Shown piece by piece: positions 17,791 to 29,215 of a stretch of DNA of 64,000 bases. Both the position numbers and the translations under genes were made by a program. Origin of the DNA: Sphingomonas koreensis (GTDB lineage Bacteria; Pseudomonadota; Alphaproteobacteria; Sphingomonadales; Sphingomonadaceae); NCBI GenBank assembly GCA_006438735.1, contig RCZF01000001.1, forward strand, positions 992,001 to 1,056,000, written 5' to 3'. Below the pieces are notes generated by a model. That model saw only the letters and a program-made list of their open reading frames with translations, did no database searches and was not told the origin of the DNA. Every line of letters starts with the position of its first letter. Position 1 is the first letter of the stretch.

Positions 17791-17852
17791 ATGACGGTTA
17801 GAGGTGATTTGCGCTTCAGAACGGTGACAAAGGCATTGCGGATTTGTGACAG
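17791..17852 (-). promoter_or_regulatory. Possible Pho-box-like repeats upstream of the lipoprotein gene
   Basis: On the minus strand the heptamers CTGTCAC (17852-17846), TTGTCAC (17830-17824) and CCGTCAT (17797-17791) are spaced 22 and 33 bp, all multiples of 11. PhoB sites are TGTCA-type heptamers repeated every 11 bp. The in-between positions are poor matches, so this is suggestive only. The rest of the 328-bp gap between 17690 and the tRNA at 18019 shows no gene. Confidence 0.4.
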
Positions 17853-18018
17853 CCTTCCATCCGCGGGTGCCTCCGCGGGCAGCGCAGCTACGGAAGCCGG
17901 GAACCGACGCACGCGGTTCCGTCAGCGCAGCATTTAGTTGGAAAAAGTTTTGGGGCGGTGATCGCGCTCTACAAGCAAAACGCCCGCCGACAACACCGTC
18001 GATTGGTGGTCGCTAAAA

Positions 18019-18093
18019 TGGTGGGCGCGACAGGGATTGAACCTGTGACCCCACCCGTGTGAAGGGTGTGCTCTACCGCTGAGCTACGCGCCC
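18019..18093 (-). tRNA. tRNA-Val (CAC)
   Basis: Complete cloverleaf on the minus strand: acceptor GGGCGCG/CGCGCCC, D-arm GCTC/GAGC, anticodon stem CACCC/GGGTG with loop TTCACAC giving anticodon CAC, discriminator A and encoded CCA at 18021-18019. It follows hupB on the same strand. Confidence 0.95.
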
Positions 18094-18233
18094 ATTGCAG
18101 CTGCTGGCCGCAATGTTTGTTCGTCGGCGGTTCGCCAACGAAACCGGGGCAGCGTCGCCGCCGCCCCGTATCATGCCGCCTTAAGGCACCAAGCAAAGGC
18201 TTGTCCAGCCCCCGCCGCGCCCAAAAACGTTAA

Positions 18234-18506
18234 TCAGTTCACCGCGTCCTTCAGGCCCTTGCCGGCCTTGAACTTCGGCTGCGTCGACGCCTTGATCGTC
18301 ATCGGCTCGCCGGTGCGCGGGTTGCGGCCGGTCGACGCCTTGCGCTTCGATACCGAAAAAGTGCCGAAACCCACCAAGCGCACTTCATCGCCCTTCTTCA
18401 GCGAACCGGAAATCGCATCGAAAACCGCCTCGACCGCTTTGCTGGCATCGCCCTTGCCCAGGCCCGACGCATCCGCGACCGAACCGATCAGTTCTTGCTT
18501 GTTCAT
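18234..18506 (-). CDS. hupB: DNA-binding protein HU
   Basis: A 90-residue histone-like protein that bends and compacts DNA as a dimer. It starts MNKQELIGSVADASGLGKGDA and has the signature VGFGTFSVSKRKASTGRNPRTGEPM with the DNA-binding arm and its proline (RNPRTGEP) intact. The frame is open further upstream to 18641, but the ATG at 18506 gives the exact family length. It lies directly downstream of lon on the same strand, an arrangement shared with many proteobacteria. Confidence 0.97.
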   Translation of the reverse strand: MNKQELIGSVADASGLGKGDASKAVEAVFDAISGSLKKGDEVRLVGFGTFSVSKRKASTGRNPRTGEPMTIKASTQPKFKAGKGLKDAVN

Positions 18507-18649
18507 CCCTGGGAACCCCCTGTTTACATTGACTCGAAAAGGAATCGCGACCGAAGCCGGTGGGCTAGTAAGTCGAGTCATCCCCGTCGAGTCAAAGCAA
18601 AACCGCCGATCCTCGGGGTGACAGCCCCAAAACCGGCTCAATTCGTCCC

Positions 18650-21043
<2,394 letters not shown>

Positions 21044-21081
21044 GGATACTCCGACGGCGCCCAACCCGGGCGCGCTTTGCT

Positions 21082-21109
21082 CTTATATGGTGGCGCGCGC
21101 GCGCGCATC
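21082..21109 (-). promoter_or_regulatory. Candidate lon promoter
   Basis: On the minus strand TTGATG (21109-21104), a 16-bp spacer made largely of alternating CG, and TATAAG (21087-21082) form a fair sigma-70-type promoter 38 bases before the lon ATG. No convincing heat-shock sigma-32 match was seen. Confidence 0.45.
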
Positions 21110-21146
21110 AATCTAGCGCTTATGTCAGCCTGAGGAGATGAATCGA

Positions 21147-22883
21147 ATGTCGCCACGCCTGCTGCTCGCCGCGCCGCTTTTGTTCACGACTGCCGCTGGG
21201 GCGCAGATCGCCAAACTCCCGGCCAAGGGCGAGCCGGCGATCACTGCGCAGACGCAGCGATCCGGCGGGCCGATCGACCCCGATCAGGCCAAGCTGCAAT
21301 TCGATGTGGCCGATCTTCAGTTCGAGGTGCTGCCCGAGACCGAGACGCTCAATGGCGTCGCCACGCTGTCGTTCACCGCCAAGGCGCCGCTGACGCGGCT
21401 GGCGATCGATCTCGACCACAATCTCGGCCCGCGCGCGGTCGCGATCGACGGCAAGGCGTTGCCGAAGACCGCCTGGGCCGATCCTGACGGCCGGCTGACG
21501 ATCACCCTGCCGAGCCCGGTCGCCACCGGCGGTCACGTCACCGCGCGGATCACTTATGGCGGCCAACCCCATGTCGCCGTGAAGGCGCCGTGGGACGACG
21601 GCATGGTGTGGTCGAAGACGCCCGACGGCCGCCCCTGGTTCGCGACGACCGCGGAAGGCTATGGCTGCGACATCTTCTGGCCGTGCCTCGATTTCCCGAC
21701 CGGCGAACCCGGCCGCGTCGATCTGCACATCACCGTGCCGAAAGGACTGAAGGCGCCATCGAACGGCGTGCTGAAAGGTGTCGATACGCTGGCTGACGGA
21801 CGGACGACCTGGAACTGGTCGATCAAGCATCCCAACACCTATGCGATTGCCCTCAATGTTGCGCCCTATGAGGTGATCAAGGGCAGCTATCACAGCCAGT
21901 ACGGCAATGAGATCCCGATGTTCTATTGGTATCTGCCGGGTGAGAAAGCGCAGGCAAAGGCGCTGTTCGCAGAGTTCGCGCCGACGCTCGATTTCTACGA
22001 GACGCTGATCGGCCCCTACCCGTTCGGCGACGAGAAGATGGGTGTGGTCGAAACCCCGCACGAGGGCATGGAGCACCAGACGATCAACGCCTATGGCAAC
22101 CATTACGCCAAGGGACCCGAGGGCTTCGATTGGCTGTTCCAGCACGAATTCGGCCATGAATGGTTCGGCAATCAGCTGACCGCTGCCAATTGGGACGACT
22201 ATTGGCTCCACGAAGGCTTCGAAGAATATATGCAGCCGCTCTACGGCCGCTGGCTGCAGGGCGAGGCGCGCTATGCCGCGATGATGCTCGATGCGCGCAC
22301 CAAGATCGAGAACAAGGTGCCGATGGTGCGCGGCAAGCTGATCACCGAGGAAGAGGTATATGAGCCGACCAAGGGCGGCCCGGGCCAGGACATCTACTAC
22401 AAGGGCGCGTGGATGCTCCACACGCTGCGCAACCTGATCGGCGACAAGGATTTTTACGCCGCGACGCGCCTAGAAGTCTATGGCCGCCTCGATCCCAAAC
22501 CGGGCAATTTCAAGCCCCGCTTCGGCTCGACCGACGAGTTCATCGCCGATGTCAACAAAGTGACGGGCAAGGATTATCGCTGGTTCTTCGACGTCTATCT
22601 TCGCCAGGCGGCGCTGCCCAAGCTGATCCAGACGCGCGACGGCGATCATTTGACGCTGCGCTGGCAAGCGCCGGGCAATCTGCCCTTCCCGACGCCGATC
22701 GAGGTCCAGGTCGGCGATGCGATCAAGACGCTGCCGATGACCGAAGGCGCCGGCGCGCTGACGATCCCCGCCGGCGCGCATGTCGTCGTCGATCCGTGGG
22801 ATCGGGTGCTCAAAGATTCGAAAGCGATCGACAATTATCAGGCGTGGCTTGCCGCCAAGGCCGCGGCGGCCAAGCCGAGCTGA
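21147..22883 (+). CDS. M1 family metallopeptidase (aminopeptidase N-like), secreted
   Basis: A 578-residue zinc aminopeptidase. The ATG at 21147 has GAGGAG nine bases upstream and opens a signal peptide (MSPRLLLAAPLLFTTAAGAQ); an ATG at 21138 touches the Shine-Dalgarno sequence and is less likely. The catalytic motif HEFGHEWFG is near residue 333, with the third zinc ligand in the downstream LHEGFEEYMQ, and a variant of the substrate motif reads HEGMEHQ where GAMEN is usual. It lacks the long C-terminal helical domain of full PepN. It is divergent from lon. Confidence 0.93.
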   Translation: MSPRLLLAAPLLFTTAAGAQIAKLPAKGEPAITAQTQRSGGPIDPDQAKLQFDVADLQFEVLPETETLNGVATLSFTAKAPLTRLAIDLDHNLGPRAVAIDGKALPKTAWADPDGRLTITLPSPVATGGHVTARITYGGQPHVAVKAPWDDGMVWSKTPDGRPWFATTAEGYGCDIFWPCLDFPTGEPGRVDLHITVPKGLKAPSNGVLKGVDTLADGRTTWNWSIKHPNTYAIALNVAPYEVIKGSYHSQYGNEIPMFYWYLPGEKAQAKALFAEFAPTLDFYETLIGPYPFGDEKMGVVETPHEGMEHQTINAYGNHYAKGPEGFDWLFQHEFGHEWFGNQLTAANWDDYWLHEGFEEYMQPLYGRWLQGEARYAAMMLDARTKIENKVPMVRGKLITEEEVYEPTKGGPGQDIYYKGAWMLHTLRNLIGDKDFYAATRLEVYGRLDPKPGNFKPRFGSTDEFIADVNKVTGKDYRWFFDVYLRQAALPKLIQTRDGDHLTLRWQAPGNLPFPTPIEVQVGDAIKTLPMTEGAGALTIPAGAHVVVDPWDRVLKDSKAIDNYQAWLAAKAAAAKPS

Positions 22884-22925
22884 GGCGATCGACGCGGCAG
22901 CCCCGCCCGGCAGGAGAGTGATGCG

Positions 22926-23519
22926 ATGTTCACCAGAGATCCCGTCGGCCTCCCCGGCTTTGCAGCGCTGTCGGTCGGGTTCGTCGCTTTCCTCCTCGCG
23001 GTAATCGCGGCCCGCTTGAGACGCGGTGTGCCGGATAGCGGGCCGCAAAAGCGCTCCGGTCGCTCGGTGCTCGGCATCGCCATCCAGGCTGCCGCGTTCT
23101 TCTTCGTCAGCGTCGGAAACGCGCGCACGATGCTCGATCCATTGTCGCCGCTCGCGCTCGGCGAAGCGTTGGTCATCGCGCTGCTGATGGCGGCGGCGGT
23201 TGCGCTGTTCGTCTGGGCTTCGCGAACGATGGGCCGCAATTGGAGCATCGTCGCGCGGACCCGATCGGATCACGAGCTTATCACCGCCGGCCCGTTCGCC
23301 TATGTCCGCCACCCGATCTATACTGCCCTTGCGCTGTTCCTGATCGCCGTCGCCATCGCGAGCGGAAACGCCGAGCGGCTGCTGATCGGCCTGCCGGTCT
23401 ACGCACTCGGCACCTGGCTTCGCATCGCGGAAGAGGAACGGTTGCTCCGCGACATGTTCCGCGCCGCCTATGACGGCTATGCCGCGCGCGTGAAACGCTT
23501 CGTGCCGGGGCTATTCTGA
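22926..23519 (+). CDS. Isoprenylcysteine carboxyl methyltransferase-like membrane protein
   Basis: A 197-residue integral membrane protein with about five hydrophobic helices. The C-terminal half has the family signature: TAGPFAYVRHPIYTALAL, then EEERLLRDMFRAAYDGYAARVKRFVP. Bacterial ICMT-like proteins of this kind have no assured substrate. AGGAGA 8 bases before the ATG supports the start. Its end overlaps the convergent gene at 23511 by 9 bases. Confidence 0.8.
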   Translation: MFTRDPVGLPGFAALSVGFVAFLLAVIAARLRRGVPDSGPQKRSGRSVLGIAIQAAAFFFVSVGNARTMLDPLSPLALGEALVIALLMAAAVALFVWASRTMGRNWSIVARTRSDHELITAGPFAYVRHPIYTALALFLIAVAIASGNAERLLIGLPVYALGTWLRIAEEERLLRDMFRAAYDGYAARVKRFVPGLF

Positions 23520-25271
23520 TGCACCAATGCCGTGTCGTGCCGCTTCCGCGGCAATATCGGGCTGGATCGCCTTGGCGGCGGCGATATCGGCATCGCCCTG
23601 CACGGTCATTCCCAGGCGATGGCGCGCCAACCCCCGACCGTAAAGCGACCAGGCGAGCCGGGGATCGGTCTTCAACGCCGCGGTATAATCGTCGATCGCC
23701 TTTTTGGGATCGCCCATGCGCAGCCGGGTCAAGCCGCGGCTGTCGAGCATCATGGCGGCGTGCGGACGCAGCCGCAGCGCGCGGTCGCAATCGTCGAGCG
23801 CGGCCTCGAGATCACGGCCGGCCAGCGTGCGCAGCCAGCAGCGATTGTTGAGCGCCTCGGGCAAGCGGCTGTCATGCGGGTGCGCGTCGATCCATAGTCC
23901 GTAATGCTCAATCGCCTGGTCGGGCGCATCGAGCACGTCGTAGAGCTGGCCGAGATCGAACTGGACGTCATTGGGCTTGGCAGCCACGCGAGCAACGGCG
24001 TCGGCGTCCTCTCGCGCGGCTGTGTGGTCTTCAGCACGAGAGCGCAGCCACGCCCGCGCCATCAGCGCTTCGACATCCTGCGGCGCGAGCTTGATCGCGG
24101 CATCGAGATCGCGCGCCGCCGCCGTGTCGTCCTTGGTCGCCATCGCGATCGTCGCGCGCTGATAGCGATAGTGCGGGTTGGACGGATCGAGTGCGATGGC
24201 ATGGCCGAGATCGACGATCGCTCGCTGATATTCGTGTCGCGCGGCAAAGGCGGTACCCCGCCCGCTATAGGCCTGGGCAGTGGTCGGCTCGCTACCGCTG
24301 ACCGCCGCCGAGGTGGTCGGCATATCGTGATGGACCGACAGATCGAACACCGGACCGCCGTTATAGGTGAAGAACATCCGGTGCGTCGCGTTCGACACGT
24401 AGACGCGGTGCGACAGGAAAAAATCCGCCCCGATCAGCATGTCGAATGACTCGCCATCACCGACGTCGCCGAAGCGCAGGTGGATTTTCTTGATCGTTTC
24501 GTTGTCACCGATCTGCAGGCTGTCGAACGAACCGATCCACGTCCGCCCGACGTTACGGCCAAGGCCGCGCGAGTCGCCGCCTTCGACAACGCCGGGATCG
24601 CCGGGCTTGACGCCCGCGCGCGCCGCCGCCTGCCGCGTCAGCACCGATGTCGCCGCGCCGGTATCGAACATCGCGCGCAATTTTACGCCATTGAGAATCA
24701 CCGTGCCCTGCGTGTGCATGCCCGCTTGGCTTGGGGGCTGAATATCGACAACCGAAACCGGCTTGTCCTTCGCCCAATAAGCGAGGTTGGTGTGGCCGCA
24801 ATCCGTCGCCTTGATCAGTCGCACCGCGCCATTGGCGAGATCATATTCGGCGTCGGCGATCCCCAGCACGTTCTGGCCGAGCAAGCCAGCTTGGCCGACC
24901 GTACTGCCGCCAACAAGGAAATCGACATGGTGGATCGTCTGCCCGGATAATTCGAAATCATCGACCGTAGCGACCGACGCCTCGGCGCGTCCGCCGATCC
25001 CGGTCATGTAGAGCCCGAACGGTGCGTCGTGGAGCTTGAGCCCGTATTCCGCCGCGGTATCGGGCGAGAGCGTGCTGAAGAACGCGCCGCTATCGGCAAT
25101 CAGCATCAGCTTGTGGCCATTGATCGTCACCGGCACGGTCGGCTGACGCCCGGCCATCGTCACCGGCAGCTTCAGCATCACGCCGACGCTGCACTTGCTT
25201 TTCGCCCTGGCAGAACCCGCCGCCAGCAACGCCGCTATCGTCGCCGCCGCGCCGATCGACCGCCTCCCCAT
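23511..25271 (-). CDS. Exported retropepsin-like aspartic protease with TPR domain
   Basis: A 586-residue exported protein. The ATG at 25271 (GGGGAG upstream) gives a signal peptide MGRRSIGAAATIAALLAAGSARA; an upstream TTG at 25298 is less likely. The N-terminal half holds two retropepsin-type motifs, LIADSGAFFSTLS and AMFDTGAATSVLT, about 150 residues apart, so one chain could supply both catalytic aspartates. The C-terminal half (about residues 325-586) is tetratricopeptide repeats. Natural substrates are unknown. Confidence 0.82.
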   Translation of the reverse strand: MGRRSIGAAATIAALLAAGSARAKSKCSVGVMLKLPVTMAGRQPTVPVTINGHKLMLIADSGAFFSTLSPDTAAEYGLKLHDAPFGLYMTGIGGRAEASVATVDDFELSGQTIHHVDFLVGGSTVGQAGLLGQNVLGIADAEYDLANGAVRLIKATDCGHTNLAYWAKDKPVSVVDIQPPSQAGMHTQGTVILNGVKLRAMFDTGAATSVLTRQAAARAGVKPGDPGVVEGGDSRGLGRNVGRTWIGSFDSLQIGDNETIKKIHLRFGDVGDGESFDMLIGADFFLSHRVYVSNATHRMFFTYNGGPVFDLSVHHDMPTTSAAVSGSEPTTAQAYSGRGTAFAARHEYQRAIVDLGHAIALDPSNPHYRYQRATIAMATKDDTAAARDLDAAIKLAPQDVEALMARAWLRSRAEDHTAAREDADAVARVAAKPNDVQFDLGQLYDVLDAPDQAIEHYGLWIDAHPHDSRLPEALNNRCWLRTLAGRDLEAALDDCDRALRLRPHAAMMLDSRGLTRLRMGDPKKAIDDYTAALKTDPRLAWSLYGRGLARHRLGMTVQGDADIAAAKAIQPDIAAEAARHGIGASE

Positions 25272-25315
25272 GTCCCGCTCCCCGATTCGCCTGCCCAATT
25301 AACCCATCATTGTCA

Positions 25316-25924
25316 TTATCTTGGCGGACGCAACATCGACCAGAAACGCGGGCCGCCATCCGGCACATCCCATGTCTCGGTGAGCTCGAATCCCAACCCG
25401 CGATAGAAACTGATATTCTTTTCGAGCGGCGTCTCGAGATAGCACGGCAGCCGGCCGTCGGCGACGCGCGCGAGCCCGTTACGCACGATCGCGCCGCCGA
25501 TCCCTTGCCCCTGGCTGCCGGGGTCGCAGCCGGCGATGTGGAGATACCAGTAATCGCCTGGTGGATGATGGGCGTCGATCGCGGTGGCGACCTTGAGCGC
25601 GCGACTGACCGCGCTGCCCAGTGCATGCAACAAAGCGGGCGCATGTCGCAGCATCTCCCACCAGCCGGTCTCGGCCTTGCCCGGGCCGCGCCACAGCGTC
25701 GCCGCTTCGCCGCCGCTGGTTATCAAGCGCATGCCGATCGGCCCGTCGGTATCGAACAACAAAGCGAACAGCCGCGGGAGCCGTTTGGCGCGATCGGCAG
25801 CGTCGGGGAAAATATAGATCATCGCCGGATCGTCGGCGAACGCGCGCGACAGCATCGCGGCAATGTCCGCACGATCATCGCGCACGGCGATTCTGATGTC
25901 AGATGAGGCGATCCTTTGCGACAT
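25316..25924 (-). CDS. GNAT family N-acetyltransferase
   Basis: A 202-residue acyl-CoA-dependent acetyltransferase. The acetyl-CoA binding motif appears as LHIAGCDPGSQGQGIGGAIV (Q-G-x-G variant of motif A), followed by the motif B region ISFYRGLGFELTETWDVPDG near the C terminus. It stands alone, 50 bp from the retropepsin gene, in the same direction. The acceptor is unknown. Confidence 0.85.
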   Translation of the reverse strand: MSQRIASSDIRIAVRDDRADIAAMLSRAFADDPAMIYIFPDAADRAKRLPRLFALLFDTDGPIGMRLITSGGEAATLWRGPGKAETGWWEMLRHAPALLHALGSAVSRALKVATAIDAHHPPGDYWYLHIAGCDPGSQGQGIGGAIVRNGLARVADGRLPCYLETPLEKNISFYRGLGFELTETWDVPDGGPRFWSMLRPPR

Positions 25925-25993
25925 GACGCGATCATGACACGCGCCGAAGCCGACAACCAGTAGCTGTGCGCTGGCCTCAATCAGGCCAACGAA

Positions 25994-26022
25994 AACGGGC
26001 GCAGGATTAACCCGCGCCCGTT
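25994..26022 (-). terminator. Terminator after clpX
   Basis: Perfect 9-bp stem AACGGGCGC/GCGCCCGTT with an 11-base loop, 24 bases past the clpX stop; the minus-strand tail is TTTTC. Confidence 0.75.
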
Positions 26023-26045
26023 AAATCATTGGTTCTGCTAAAATA

Positions 26046-27311
26046 TCAGGCGGCGTCGCCGGTCTTTTCCTTTTTGGCGTAGACCCGGATCGGCTCCTTG
26101 CGGCCCTCGATCACGTCCTTGTCGATCATCACCTCGTCGACGCCGTCCATGCTCGGCAGATCGAACATCGTGTCGAGCAAGATGCCTTCGAGGATCGATC
26201 GCAGCCCCCGCGCGCCGGTCTTGCGCTCGATCGCCTTCTTGGCGACCTGCACCAGCGCATCGTCGGTAAAGCCGAGCTCGACATTCTCCATGTCGAACAG
26301 CTTCTGATACTGCTTCACCAGCGCGTTCTTGGGTTCGCTGAGGATCTTCACCAGTGTGTCGATATCGAGATCCTCGAGCGTCGCGATCACCGGCAGGCGC
26401 CCGACGAATTCGGGGATCAGCCCGAACTTCAGCAGATCCTCGGGCTCGACCGACTTGAGCACTTCGCCGGTGCGCCGCTCTTCGGGCGACGCGACATAAG
26501 CGCCGAAGCCGATCGACTTGCCCTGCAAGCGATCGCCGATGATCTTCTCGAGGCCGGAGAACGCGCCGCCGCAGATGAACAGGATGTTGGTCGTATCAAC
26601 CTGCAGGAATTCCTGCTGCGGATGCTTGCGCCCGCCCTGCGGCGGGACCGAGGCGACGGTGCCTTCCATCATCTTGAGCAGCGCCTGCTGGACGCCCTCG
26701 CCCGAGACGTCGCGGGTGATCGAGGGATTTTCGGCCTTGCGGCTGATCTTGTCGATCTCGTCGATGTAAACGATGCCGCGCTGGGCCCGCTCGACGTTGT
26801 AATCGGAGGCCTGGAGCAGCTTGAGGATGATGTTCTCGACATCCTCGCCGACGTAACCCGCCTCGGTCAGCGTGGTCGCATCCGCCATCGTGAACGGCAC
26901 GTCGAGGATGCGCGCGAGCGTCTGCGCGAGCAAAGTCTTGCCGCAACCGGTCGGCCCGACGAGCAGGATGTTCGATTTCGACAGCTCGACGTCGGCGCCC
27001 TTCTGGCCGTGGTTGAGCCGCTTGTAATGGTTGTGCACCGCCACCGACAGCACGCGCTTGGCGCGCTTCTGCCCGATCACATAATCGTCGAGCACGTCGC
27101 AGATTTCCTGCGGCGTCGGCACGCCACCATCCTTTTTGGAGACGAGCGCGGACTTGGTTTCCTCGCGGATGATGTCGTTGCAGAGCTCGACGCACTCGTC
27201 GCAGATGAAGACGGTGGGGCCCGCAATCAGCTTGCGCACTTCGTGCTGCGACTTGCCGCAGAACGAGCAATACAGCGTGCTCTTCGAGTCGCCACCGCTT
27301 AGCTTAGTCAT
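26046..27311 (-). CDS. clpX: ATP-dependent Clp protease ATP-binding subunit ClpX
   Basis: ClpX unfolds tagged proteins and feeds them to ClpP. The 421-residue product has the N-terminal zinc-binding domain (YCSFCGKSQ...[10 protein letters not shown]), Walker [13 protein letters not shown] near residue 119, Walker [11 protein letters not shown], the pore loop GYVGED, and the IGF-type ClpP-docking loop region ([12 protein letters not shown]). The ATG at 27311 is used; the codon before is TTG. It lies 92 bp after clpP on the same strand. Confidence 0.98.
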   Translation of the reverse strand: MTKLSGGDSKSTLYCSFCGKSQHEVRKLIAGPTVFICDECVELCNDIIREETKSALVSKKDGGVPTPQEICDVLDDYVIGQKRAKRVLSVAVHNHYKRLNHGQKGADVELSKSNILLVGPTGCGKTLLAQTLARILDVPFTMADATTLTEAGYVGEDVENIILKLLQASDYNVERAQRGIVYIDEIDKISRKAENPSITRDVSGEGVQQALLKMMEGTVASVPPQGGRKHPQQEFLQVDTTNILFICGGAFSGLEKIIGDRLQGKSIGFGAYVASPEERRTGEVLKSVEPEDLLKFGLIPEFVGRLPVIATLEDLDIDTLVKILSEPKNALVKQYQKLFDMENVELGFTDDALVQVAKKAIERKTGARGLRSILEGILLDTMFDLPSMDGVDEVMIDKDVIEGRKEPIRVYAKKEKTGDAA

Positions 27312-27403
27312 CAAAAGTCATCCTTGGCGCCGGATACTCACAGCGCGTTCGAGCGGCCGCTATCCTAGCGGCCGCATCTAATCCTACAATCACCAAAATC
27401 GGG

Positions 27404-28093
27404 TTATGATTTTTCCGATGGTAACTTGGCCACGTCGGGCGCGTCGTCGGTCGGCTTGGGCCGCTCGTCGAACACCTCGTCGATCAGGCCGAATACCTTG
27501 GCTTCGTCGGCCGAGAGGAACTTGTCGCGGTCCATCGCGGTCTCGATCTCCTCGATCGGCTTGCCGGTGTATTTGGCATAGAGCTCGTTCATCCGGTGAC
27601 GGATGCGCAAAATCTCGCGCGCCTGGATCTCGATGTCGCTGGCCATGCCCTGCGCCCCGCCCGACGGCTGATGAATCATGATCCGCGCGTTGGTCAGCGC
27701 GACGCGCATGCCCGGCTCGCCGGCCGCGAGCAGGAAGCTGCCCATCGACGCCGCCTGCCCGATGCACACCGTGCCGACGCGCGGCCGAATGTATTTCATC
27801 GTATCATGGATCGCCATGCCCGCCGTGACGACGCCGCCCGGCGAATTGATGTACATATAGATGTCCTTCTTGGGGTTCTCCGACTCCAGGAAGAGCAGCT
27901 GCGCGGTGATGAGCGAGGCCATCGTGTCCTCGACGCCGCCCGTCACGAAGATGATCCGCTCGCGCAGCAGCCGCGAAAAGATGTCGAAGCTGCGCTCGCC
28001 GCGGTTCGATTGCTCGATAACAATCGGCACGAGGCCGTTGGTGAGCGTGGTCAGCGGCGACATGAAATCGCCGGTCTCGAACGGATTCTGCAT
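27404..28093 (-). CDS. clpP: ATP-dependent Clp protease proteolytic subunit
   Basis: The serine peptidase of the Clp complex. The 229-residue product has catalytic Ser in [14 protein letters not shown] (about residue 116), His in [11 protein letters not shown], and the oligomerisation segment [20 protein letters not shown]. The tail ([19 protein letters not shown]) is a little longer than in short ClpPs. An in-frame ATG ten codons in could be the mature start, since ClpP is often auto-processed. It is followed by clpX. Confidence 0.98.
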   Translation of the reverse strand: MQNPFETGDFMSPLTTLTNGLVPIVIEQSNRGERSFDIFSRLLRERIIFVTGGVEDTMASLITAQLLFLESENPKKDIYMYINSPGGVVTAGMAIHDTMKYIRPRVGTVCIGQAASMGSFLLAAGEPGMRVALTNARIMIHQPSGGAQGMASDIEIQAREILRIRHRMNELYAKYTGKPIEEIETAMDRDKFLSADEAKVFGLIDEVFDERPKPTDDAPDVAKLPSEKS

Positions 28094-28109
28094 GGAAGGT
28101 CTCAGGTCC

Positions 28110-29090
28110 TTATGCCCCTTGGGAATGCTCTACATCGGCGTTGCGCGAAGTTAGTTCAAGCCCGGGCGCACGGTGCGCCAGATAGGCCAGCCGCCGCACC
28201 TCGCGCCGCCCGCGCACGACCGTATCGAGGATCAGCCCGGCAAACCCGTTGAGGAAGGCGAGGATCATCAATCCGGTCGCCAGCACCGCAGTCGGGAAGC
28301 GCGGCACCAGATGCGTGTGCATATAGGTTACGATCAGCGGGACCGCGAGTATCACCGCCAGCGCGACGAAGATCACACCGATCCAGCCGAAGAACACCAG
28401 CGGCCGCTCGATCCGGTAGAGCGTCACGATCGTGCGCAGAATGCGCCAGCCGTCGCCATAGGTGCTTAGCTTCGATTCGGAGCCCTCGGGACGCGCGAAG
28501 TACGGCGTCTCGACCTCGGCGACCGGCATCCTGAGCTCAAGCGCATGGACGCTGATCTCGGTTTCGATCTCGAAGCCTTCGGATAGCACCGGAAAGGTCT
28601 TCACGAAGCGCCGCGAAAACACGCGGTAGCCCGATAATATGTCGCTGAAACTGCGTCCGAATAGCCGCGCCAGCATGCCGGTGAGCATGCGGTTGCCGAG
28701 CCGGTGGCCGCGCCGATACGCCTCGACCGCCTCACCGACGCGGCTGCCGACCACCATGTCGAGCTGCTCGTCGATCAGCCGCGCGACCAGCGCCGGGGCG
28801 GACGCCGCGTCATAGGTCGCATCGCCATCGGCCATGACGTAGATGTCGGCATCGACGTCGGCGAACATCCGGCGGACGACATTGCCCTTGCCCTGCATCC
28901 GCTCGCAGCGGACGACGGCGCCTGCGTCACGCGCCACGGCGATCGTGCGATCGGCGCTGTTGTTGTCGTAGACATAGATGTGTGCGCTCGGCAGCGCGGC
29001 GCGAAAGCCCGCAATCGTCTGCGCGATCGCGGCTTCCTCGTTATAGCAGGGCAGCAGGACTGCGATGTGCGGCGCGTTGATTCCCGGCAT
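28110..29090 (-). CDS. Family 2 glycosyltransferase (DPM/DPG synthase type) with membrane tail
   Basis: A 326-residue enzyme. It begins [21 protein letters not shown], the nucleotide-sugar fold of GT2, with DGDATYD as the metal-binding D-x-D-type motif and an [12 protein letters not shown] segment, as in polyprenyl-phosphate hexose transferases. Two transmembrane helices follow at about residues 230-255 and 265-290. The ATG at 29090 is chosen; the longer frame to 29129 only translates a palindromic repeat. It sits between trigger factor and clpP, 17 bases upstream of the clpP start. Confidence 0.88.
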   Translation of the reverse strand: MPGINAPHIAVLLPCYNEEAAIAQTIAGFRAALPSAHIYVYDNNSADRTIAVARDAGAVVRCERMQGKGNVVRRMFADVDADIYVMADGDATYDAASAPALVARLIDEQLDMVVGSRVGEAVEAYRRGHRLGNRMLTGMLARLFGRSFSDILSGYRVFSRRFVKTFPVLSEGFEIETEISVHALELRMPVAEVETPYFARPEGSESKLSTYGDGWRILRTIVTLYRIERPLVFFGWIGVIFVALAVILAVPLIVTYMHTHLVPRFPTAVLATGLMILAFLNGFAGLILDTVVRGRREVRRLAYLAHRAPGLELTSRNADVEHSQGA

Positions 29091-29101
29091 TGCCCCATCC
29101 C

Positions 29102-29202
29102 CGTCATTCCCGCGAAAGCGGGAACCCATCTTCCATGCTCAATACCAGCGCAGCGGTAAAGGCTTTGTCAGGAGATGGGTCCCCGCGTGCGCGGGGATGA
29201 CG
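29102..29202. repeat. Palindromic repeat element between trigger factor and glycosyltransferase
   Basis: Inverted arms CGTCATTCCCGCGAAAGCGG and the reverse of the same sequence flank a centre of about 45 bp. Same family as the element in gspG. It fills most of the 125-bp gap. Confidence 0.9.
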
Positions 29203-29215
29203 ATGAGCCTTCGCT

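Noticed and set aside
29091..29129. Upstream extension of the glycosyltransferase
   Set aside because: Same reason: it translates a palindromic repeat, and the ATG at 29090 begins the family's normal N terminus.
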